The translations under genes and the position numbers were made by a program. The notes beneath the pieces are model-generated. The model had not been told where the DNA came from, did not search any database, and worked only from the letters and a program-made list of their open reading frames with translations. A stretch of 64,000 nucleotides of DNA from Liolophura sinensis (lineage: Eukaryota > Mollusca > Polyplacophora > Chitonida > Chitonidae), in NCBI RefSeq assembly GCF_032854445.1, contig NC_088307.1:6884001-6948000 (forward strand), given 5' to 3'. Shown here piece by piece: positions 13,501 through 23,700 of the stretch. Within the stretch, counting starts at the first letter, position 1. Every line of letters starts with the position of its first letter.

Positions 13501-16500
13501 GTTCAGTCAAGGATTGTCATACAATAAGGTAGCATCATTGTCACATTATTTTAGCCATGTCATGTTGGATATCTGTCAAAAGAATCTTACTGCATCTTCG
13601 TCCGCTGACCATCTGCCTCTCTTCTGCGTTGGGTCCATCTGATTGTAGCGTATCTGGCATGAAGAGGCAGATTTATCCTCCATGTAAAACGAAACTGAAA
13701 GAAATGAAACCCCCATGAGCAAAAGTGAAAGCTGAGCAAAAGTGAAAGCTGAGCAAAGGTGAAAGCTTAACAAAAGTGAAAGTGATTCCATGGTAACCGT
13801 GAAAGTTTGACAAAAATGAAAGTTTAACAAAAGTGAACAACTACAACAAAAGTGAATGCAATTGGCATTTGTTCTTGGATAAATGGCAACCACCTGTCAA
13901 TGGCACAGGCGTACATTGTCATCTACGTCCCTTGAACAAAGCAACAAACTTATATCAGGACAATTAGCAAAATATGTCATATTTTGATATTTTTGTCATA
14001 TATGTAGACAGTGTATCTGCAGTTCAAAAAGACTGGGACATCCAGCAATGAGCTTCATGTCAAAATTTCCTAACTAGGACGAACCTGATTTGTATTTGTC
14101 ATAATGACTAACACAACTTCACATTTCACTTGTATGACAGTGGTGAAGTTTATGGGTGAAGAAAACGAAGCAAAGCCTTGGAAGAAAATATCACCCCTTG
14201 CTTTCCTTATTCCTCAACCTTTTCAGATATAAAAGAGAAACTTGCAATGCAATTTATGCACCTGTGTAATATTAATTTGCAGACAAAACTACATTGGTTA
14301 GATTGGCCAGTTTCAGGGTTGCACAAACAGTTAAATTTTATCAGTTTACACACAATAATGCCTTAAGAGTATGCTTAGACAAACACCTTGCAAACATACA
14401 AACAAACAAGGTTAAAAAAATTACAGTGCCCTAATTCTACTAATTTTTGGGACAGATATCCGTAGTGTTGAAAGTAGAATGTTACTTTTCTTTACCACCC
14501 TTTTGGAAAAGTGAAGATATGAGTATGTTGTTCATTAGATGGTCTAATTACAAGAGAAACTCAATATTCCCGCTAACTGCATATATATTCGCTAAAATGA
14601 GCAGACCAGGTGTCCCAAAAAGTAGAAGAATGACAGTATATACAAGTATACCTGAACTTCTTCACCACTCACCTTGTGTCCAGGGTATGTTATTTCCCAT
14701 CCTGCAGGTGGCCACCACTTCCAGCAACAAGGCTTCTTCTTCAGGGGTCCATGTTCTGACACAAACACAAAACCACTCCTCCGGTCACTTTTACAGATAC
14801 ACCCAATACTTATATTTTTCTCTCAGATGCATTAACTTTCCTACAGTTTCATGGAGTATTTCACCAACTTAATCAACCTGACAGACTACTTGTAACTGAA
14901 CCATCACCTGAAACTTTTGTCAGGTTTACAGTTGATCACGTATATATACATGGAACTTGATGTTTTTTCACCTGATCATTCATTCACAGTTAGTACAGTG
15001 GGGAAATTTCCTGGTGAAATTCCATGGAAAAAGAGGTTATTTACTGTATATATCTTACAATTTAATATAATTTTTTTTTTGGACCAAATACAGTATTTTT
15101 AAGGTCATATTCTTAAATTTGAATAATATTACTGTGCATTATAAAAGACTTACATGTGCCTTGACGTTCAAAACAACGTTAAGCAAAAAGCAGAAATCAG
15201 AAAATGAATCCATGGTTCTCACCTCATGTGACTGCTGGTGTTCAGCTTTATCTCATAATGCTGAAGGCACTGAAATGGTGTTCGATTTGTCTGAAAGAGA
15301 CAAACATTAGACAACCTGGTAACAAATCAATTATTTATTAAATATACAAATTCTTCTTCAATAAAAATATTGTAGAATTTATCCTAAAACTACCTCAAAT
15401 ATTTTTCCAGTTGAGCGTGAAGCAACAAAAACAATGATCCATTTTATACGAGGGGCCTCCGTGGCTCAGTCGGTTAGCGCGCTAGCGCAGCGTAATGACC
15501 CAGGAGTCTCTCACCAATGCGGTCGCTGTGAGTTCAAGTCCAGCTCATGCTGGCTTCCTCTCCGGCCGTACATGGGAAGGCCTGGCAGCAACCTGCAGAT
15601 GGTCGTGGGTTTCCCCGGTTTCCTCCCACCATAATGCTGGCCGCCGTTGTATAAGTGAAATATTCTTGAGTACGGCGTAAAACACCAATCAAATAAATAA
15701 ATCATTTTATATGACAGTTTTGCTTGTTTATGTTTTTTTTTTTTCTTTATGCTGAATATTTCACATCAGGTTTATAGACGGAGGAAACCAGGTAATGCCA
15801 TTTATATGATTTAAAGTTTTATTTTAAATCATTTCCTTGCATTTGCAAGGGAGCATCAATATGAATCAATGTAAACAACATACATTCTTGCACCTTGTGC
15901 AGCTACATGTACTGTACACAATACTAGCGTGACCGAAGGACTTCCTAACAGGCAGACCTAAATTAACTATCCCACGGATCCCTTTCATGGAAGCATGGTC
16001 TAAAATATATGGAGTGAGTGAGTGCTTGGGGTTTAACGTCGTTCTTAACAATTTTTCACTCCTTGATGCAGGACGGATTTCCAGAGCTCTTTTATCCAGT
16101 GCAGCTTCACTGAGACGACTTACCGAAGGCAAGTAAGCCTTCTACCAAGGCCATTATACTGATACGGGTCAACCAGTCATTGCACTATCCCCTCAATGCT
16201 GAATGCCAAGCTAAGTTCCTCTTTTTTAAGGTCTTAGGTGTGACTCGACCCAGGATAAAATATATGGTTTCACTTCAATCTTGTATGTTCTATCTGTAAA
16301 GGAATTGTGATTGTTATAGCTGCATAACATTCGATGCATGCCTCGCTACGTTTGTAAAGTATACACTGTTTGTTGCGCTGTTTGTTGTCAGTTCTGTAAA
16401 TACCACTCGCTCTCTAGCTGCGTGCCCTAAAGTCAAACAACGATGTATACATCTGGAATTAGCTTACCGTAAGAATTGTACTGTTTTTGGCTAGATGGCT

Positions 16501-17729
16501 TGGGGACGATGGATTGGTATTACGTGTATCGAAAACATTCGATTTGATTTGCATGATTTGTTTTAATGGCTAGAAGGTAAGATTGGCCGCACCAGGACCA
16601 TTCCAAAATTTCTGTCAGAGCGCATGGGATAGATATAAGCTGAGAGTTTGCAATAGGATAAAAAAAATTAACACCAATAAAGCACTCCGGCATTTTGCCC
16701 ACCTGCCATTTCTTTTTTTTTTTTTTTTTTTTGATTGGTGTTTTACGCCGTACTCAAGAATATTTCACTTATACGACGGCGGCCAGCCATTATGGTGGGT
16801 GGAAACCGGGCAGAGAGCCCAGGGGAAACCCACGACCATGCGCAGGTAGCTGACAGACCTTCCCACATACGGCCGGCGAGAAAGCCAGCATGAGCTGGAC
16901 TTGAACTCACAGCGAACCTGCCATTTCTTGCAATTGCTAGTGTTAAGTTGCACTCACCCCGAGTTCCTGGGCAATTTTCGGCCAGTTGCGCTTATTATAT
17001 TTATTCACCAGCTTCAATAACTTGTCATTTTCTTCCTTCAGCCACTTGGAGCGGTTGATGGCAGGGGTGAGAACATTAGTCCACATCTGCTGACAGGCCA
17101 CCGAATCCCAGCGACCATCAAACTACACAACACAGATCACAACATGACTGATGAAAATCTTGCCTTGCTTTCAGTTGAAATTACAGATACCACCAAGCCT
17201 TTTCTTCTCTCCCAGCCCTCACCTCCATGTTTTCCCTTTTCTACCACTGAAGCACTTTTTCAGAGCAATTTATGCATACAATTTTTATGAAAATGACACC
17301 AAAAATGATTTGTTGATGTCAATAAGAATGCAAGCTTCATAAAACAGCGCACATTATTTCTTTACACCCCATAGATCTCTCAGAACGTTTAGAAATATTG
17401 GTCGCAGCAGGTAATTCAGAATTCAGATAGATTCTTACAACTCAGTTTTGCTGAAATTAAGGCTCACTATTTGGCTTATAAATTTATATACACTGACACA
17501 CAAAGTTGACACTATATTTCAATTACTCAACAGCATTCCAGACACCGTACATATATGTACTCCGACACCATTACATATTTCTAATAGATGCTTATCCAAT
17601 CAAACTTGAATTCAGAACAGGACCGAGTACCTCAAAGGCCGATATTTTCAACCAGTCGATTTTTTGTGGGTCCATCTCTTTTAACAGGGCAGTCTCTGAT
17701 AAAGACCTACAAAAAAAAAGAATACATAC

Positions 17730-17790
<61 letters not shown>

Positions 17791-20700
17791 AGAAGTGAGT
17801 GCGACACAAAGGATTTTATCTGGTTGAACAGCTTTGTATGTGAGAATTGCTAATTTCAGTTGGTTGCCGTAGAAATCAGAAATTTAATGATTCATCCCAA
17901 GTTCTAACTGGGAGTACTTCATCTCCGTATGAGCTTGTATACCAAATGTAACCATGGTAACCGAAGGTCAATGACATTTGTTGCCTCAGTACATGCTGGG
18001 TTTTGAGTGTCAGTAATACTTGCATAGCTGTTTTTTGGGTCACATGACAAATTCACAGATTTGTAGGCTTCACTGAAGCCATCCTTCAAAAACATTTTCT
18101 TGAGGGAAACCCAACACTATCAGACAAAAGTAGGGTTGGTTTTGAATTTCATTCTGGTTAATCAGTGATAGTGGTTTTGAAGAAATTAACATCTAGAGTA
18201 CAATAAACCAAAAAGTTCCATCAATAGCACGATGAAAACTTTTAAAGTAGGGCCCTTTGTTTTATGTGTTTAGAGGGTTGGTTGGGTTACAAACATATTT
18301 TTAATGATGGCGTGAGGCAAAGTTGGTAGACTTAAACTAAGAGTGTCTATTTAAGGAGGCAGAGTCAGGGCACACTGTTCAGTTGTAATTCAATCAACAC
18401 TGAAATACAAAAGTTCTGGCAGATATTTGTTTATTTGATTGATATCTAGTGCCTCACACTCAGGAATTTTTGGCTCACAAGATGGCGGTCAGGTTTACAG
18501 ATGGAAGAAACCCGAGTGTTCAGGGTAACTCACCGACCCACATTCTCATTGGTCAAGGGCATGGACCGATTTTACGAAGCCCTTTCTGACCCTTTAAGTC
18601 AAAATTTAAAAACTCTGAATGATGCTTAGTTTTTGGTACTGGAAGTTGAGTGTAAAGATTCAGTGTAAAACTTTTAAACTTCCTAGAGAAAACCATTTTA
18701 GTAGTAGCTGTGATTGAACGTTAGGCTTAGGTCTTGAGACGTTTGATAAATATGGGTCCAAGGTGTGAATCCACAAGTCAAAATTGAAAACTTCCTCACA
18801 ATGCTTAATTTTTGGCACTCAAAGCTGAAATTTTGACACATTTGTCTTGAGGTCACATTGATGAGGTGGACAGAATTTTAATCTTTAAAGCGAAAAACTT
18901 AGCTTAAGCTTTTTTTTTTAAAATTTCGGCTTAAGTCAGAAATGGTTTTGTTACTTCAGCAAACTTCATATAAGATCAGACAAGAAATCAGTGAGAGCAC
19001 CATCGACCCTTAAGCTGCACCGAGGCCATGAGAATATTACACGAAGGGAAACTCCCTTTCTGAGAATGGAACTGTACCTACATGTCGTAACTTAGCAACT
19101 ACACGCACTAAGCCAGTCACACAAAAACAAATTACTCTGAAAACAGTAATCATCTGGGACACACTTTTTCTCCTCCAGTTCTTTGTCAATAGCTTTAATC
19201 TTCTTCCGTACTTCTTTCTCAAACTTCTGGGCTTCTTTCAACTCTGCTTGTCTCTCCTTTTTCCTGAAAAAATATTCACACTGATTTCATGACATCCAAA
19301 ACCCTCCTACTGCCCTTCCTAATTCTGACACAAAAGTGCAAATTTAAACAAAAACAGGAAAAGGATGACTAAAATTTCAGTCATCTGAAAAGCACTTTAG
19401 ATTAAAAAAAAAGGTACCTGTCCTTCATTAAAAAAGAAACTTAAAGCCAAAAGACCAGAGCAACAATGACAGTGTGATACAACTGTTGATAAAGCCAAGA
19501 GAGAAAGACCAGAGCAATAATGACAGTGTGATGCAATTGTTGATAAAGCCAAGAGAGAAAGACCAGAGCAATAATGACAGTGTGATGCAATCGTTGATAA
19601 AACCAAGAGAGAAAAAGACCAGAGCAACAATGCCAGTGTGATAAAATTGTTGATAAATGGTCACAAGTGACCACTAAAAACAATCCTCTTTTCAATGTAA
19701 ATATTTAAAACAGCAGCAACTTACATGTCCTCTAGCGCCATGGCTTAAGATGAATTATATATAGTAAATGCATTGATGTTAATTTCTTAGATGTCACTAT
19801 GTTACTCTATGTAAGTGTTGACATTACATGTAATAAACAATCACATGAAAACAATGCAAAGGCCCCTCCAAACAATGTAACACGTAGATTACAGCCAGAC
19901 ATTTGTAGCCACAATAAATAAAATCAACGTCACAGCCTGCAGTAGGTTCATAAAACTGGACATTGGCACACTTAAATGAACATTTACGGCTTATAACCAC
20001 TGCAGCAACTGAAGAAAACTTAGCAAAAGTCAGCCACTGTAGTGGATATGAGCTGCATGTAAAGGCCCATCCAATTCTACCAGTTAGTAAGCATCTGATA
20101 AAACACACAGAAGTCACTGAATCCCCACAATACTTACAGTTTCTCCCTGCTGGAATCTTTTGGTACTTTTTGCTTTTTATGCTTCTCTTCTTCATCTTCC
20201 CTGGAATAAAATAAACCCATTTTTTTCACATATCAATGTTGAACAACAAAACCAGAAACAAAACAAACTAGATTATCTCTTTAAACTGCGGACGAATTTC
20301 GAAAGAAAGCTCACTGTGCCTACACATTCCACAAATGGCCATGTGCTGATAAAGGACAATCCACATGGCATGTTTATAGTTTTAGTGTCACCAGTGTAAC
20401 AATTTCAGCATTGTTGTTGTTGTTTCTGCTGCCAGTTTCAGCTAATTCTTAACTGGGTCATCCAATGAAGTCTATCAGCACATATCTTCTCATTATATCT
20501 TATGACACCGTACTCACCAGTCCTCATCAGAAATGTCCTCCTCATTTTCCTCGTCATCCTCATCATTCTCCTCCTCATCCTCCATATCAAGTGTCAGTCT
20601 AAACTTACACTCCTCTGTCGCTTTTTGAGCAGCACACAGCTTCTCCATTTCAATCTCCTTCCTACAATTCATTAATATTTATTATTTGATTTGGGTTTTA

Positions 20701-23700
20701 CACAATACTTACGATTTTTTCACAAAGTCATCTATGACTCTATTCCAGACTGAACCTCACATCTACCATTTACAAGGCAGATGGTATATCAATGCTACCT
20801 TAACTGCTGAATTCACATATTTGTTAACATCTGTGATAAGACCAAACTCAAAGTTCAACCTAGGTCACTGGACATCTATACAAGCTTTGGAAAGGTACAC
20901 CAACTATCAGTTACACAATAACTCAGTGAGATGATCATACAGAAAAATATGGTGTCAGTAATCCTCACACTGGGCAAGACATCGGAGCAGTGGGTCAATG
21001 CACTGGCTTCTGCAATGTCTCTGTTTTCACGAACAAAGGAAGATAACCTAGTCAACAGGCAATATACACATCCTCAATGTGACCATTGCTGTCCAATGAA
21101 AATGGGCGAATTTTGTCGGATTCAGGTATAATATTAGTTACTTTGCTACGGAGTGACAGGATACAGAAAAATATGCTGTCAGTAACGCTCACACTGGGGC
21201 ACACTGTGTAATTGAGGCATCAACCCAATTCAACCCATAAAACATCTTTCAATTCAGCTATAAAGGGGGATGCAGTTATTGTTTTCGAGAGTTAGTGTTT
21301 TCACAACCAAACCAAGAGAAGTAACCTACTCAACAGACACATAAGGCATCGGGTGCAGGGTACAAGAATAGACATATATGTTGCAAATGGGAGTATTTTC
21401 TTTTGGGATGTGGGATAAACTGGAGTAGAGAGCAATACCTTCTGACATCTCACCTGTTCATATAAGGCCTCAGTAACTTCTCTCTGGCGTCATTCAACAC
21501 AGCTTTCTTCAGACTCTCCTTGTGTGATGACTTCCCTGTTCACACACAAAAAGAAAAGACAATAACATTACAAAACCATAATATGGCCTTTACTTCAATT
21601 GTCACATTCTGCATTTACATGCATAATTTCGGAGACCATAAAATGTTATAATTAGCAATGAACAAAAGAAACCAGCACAAAAAAAAATATTTCCTTTGAG
21701 GCATATTTTATATTTCTTGATAAGGCCCCAATTTTATGCTTATTTTCCTTCAATGGTCGGAAATACTCGGAAATGACATCATTGATGAACATACTGGGAA
21801 CTCATGACCATCTTAGCACCCCCGATTTGGACACCCACTTATACATCATATTAAGAAATATAAACCAAGCATTTTGTGTCTATTTGAAGTCAGAAATGGC
21901 TTTAAGAAATCGGTCAAGTAACACTGACACCTACTTATGCATGGTTTAACTTACATATGGATGGCCTCATTTCATGCGCTCTGACCTCGGCTCTGGCACA
22001 TTTCAGTCTAACATCCTCATTTGACGGTGGGTACTGCCAAAACAGAACAATCATTCCATGAATATCTTGCTGCAATATATGTTTGTTGTGCTGCAATATG
22101 TCTGGTGCAATAGTTAGTCCTGGTCCATTTTTCTTTGATCCCCTCCATGGCTGTTGGTTTCCCTTGGGCTCTACCCAGTTTCCTCCCACCATAATGCTGG
22201 TCACCGTCATATGAAACACCAATCACAAATATTTATTTATTTATATGATTGGTGTTTTACGTCCCACTTAAGAATATTCCACATATACGACAACGGCCAG
22301 CATTATGGTGAGTGAGAACCGGGCAGAGCCCGGGGAAAACCTAGAACCATTCGCAGGTTGCTGGCAGGCCTTCCCACGTACAGCCGGAGAGGGAGCCAGC
22401 ATGAGCTGGACTTGAACTCATAGCAACCGCAAAAAAAATAAATCAATAAATAAGTAAATAAATAAATAAATTTTTCTTCGTATTTTGCCACAACCCAACA
22501 GATCCTGGCAATTTTGTCTCATAGAAATCCAGTTTTAGACACCTGTATATTCAAGTTGTTCAATCCCCTTTTCGAAAGCAAATAAGTCAAAAATCTAAAC
22601 TTTATCAGAGATAAATATTTAGTTTTTTGAACAGGTATACTGATATTACTTATTATCTCAACAATCTATTTTTTTTTCTTCACTGTTTCTTTGTACTAGT
22701 CCAGATGAAAGTCTCAATGAAAACAAATAAACCTCAACCATGTTTTCAATATTACCACTGGTAATATGGATTCTTGGCTTTGTGTGACGGTCTAAAAGAT
22801 AAAATAAGCAAACAAAGGTGGGATTTTATATATTTTTTTTATCTTTTGCATTTCCAAAATTTTTTACTGTGATTGTGAACTTATCAACCAATGTGTGAAC
22901 ATAATTAGCCGTAAATCTGTACTCAGCACTGAAGTCTGTCAACCAATTTCCAAATTTTTTGGATATGATTGACCAACAATTAATCTGTTCAAGAAATTTC
23001 CTACAGGATGGATGTGAGAACTGAACAGCGGATACATACTATCTCTTCAGATCAATCCCAATACCCTCTTTCTACCAAGCTGAGCAAGAGAGCTGGAGGT
23101 ATACTGTCTTCAGTAAGCCCTGACAATGGAAATAAAGCACTGGTCTACGGGCTGTAGGAATTCCACTGTTTTCCTTAGACCAGTTTATCTTGTGATATAT
23201 ATGTAAGGATAAAAGATTTTAAGAAAGTCTGAAATTTGCACCACATTCCGCGATGACCAAATGAATCCAGAAACGACAAACAGTTTTGTTACTTACCATT
23301 CCGTCTGCATCTTTAAAGTAAGGCACACTGTAATTGGAAAGCTGGTTCTTCCTGGAAATGACAGAGTTGGGTCGGATCAACACCCGGTCTTCTAACTCAT
23401 GTGACAGTTCATCCTGGTAATCAAGGGGCATAAGGTCAAGAAACAAAACAGTTTTACAACACATAGTAAACAGCAGAGTTGTGACTAGATTAAAATTTTT
23501 ATTCAAGAGGTGAAGGCCCTACTGCACATGGTAAAGAGCAGGGTTGTGACTGGATAAAAATATCAATGCAAAAAGTAAAGGCGCAAGGTCATCTAAGTCA
23601 AGGGTACTTTTCAAGGACACAACAAGAGCTTCTATACATACCTGTCTCTCTGAGTTGGAGGTCAGCAGATCTTCAATGCGCTTCAAGCAGTCCTTGATCA

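Noticed and set aside
15452-15702. tRNA gene at the SINE head
   Set aside because: It has an A box and a B-box-like sequence but no complete cloverleaf or anticodon arm; it is the head of a SINE with target-site duplications.
19720-19745. Possible microexon MALED with a gtaagt donor in SNAPC4 intron 8
   Set aside because: Including it shifts exon 9 into an early stop; exon 8 joins exon 9 directly in frame.
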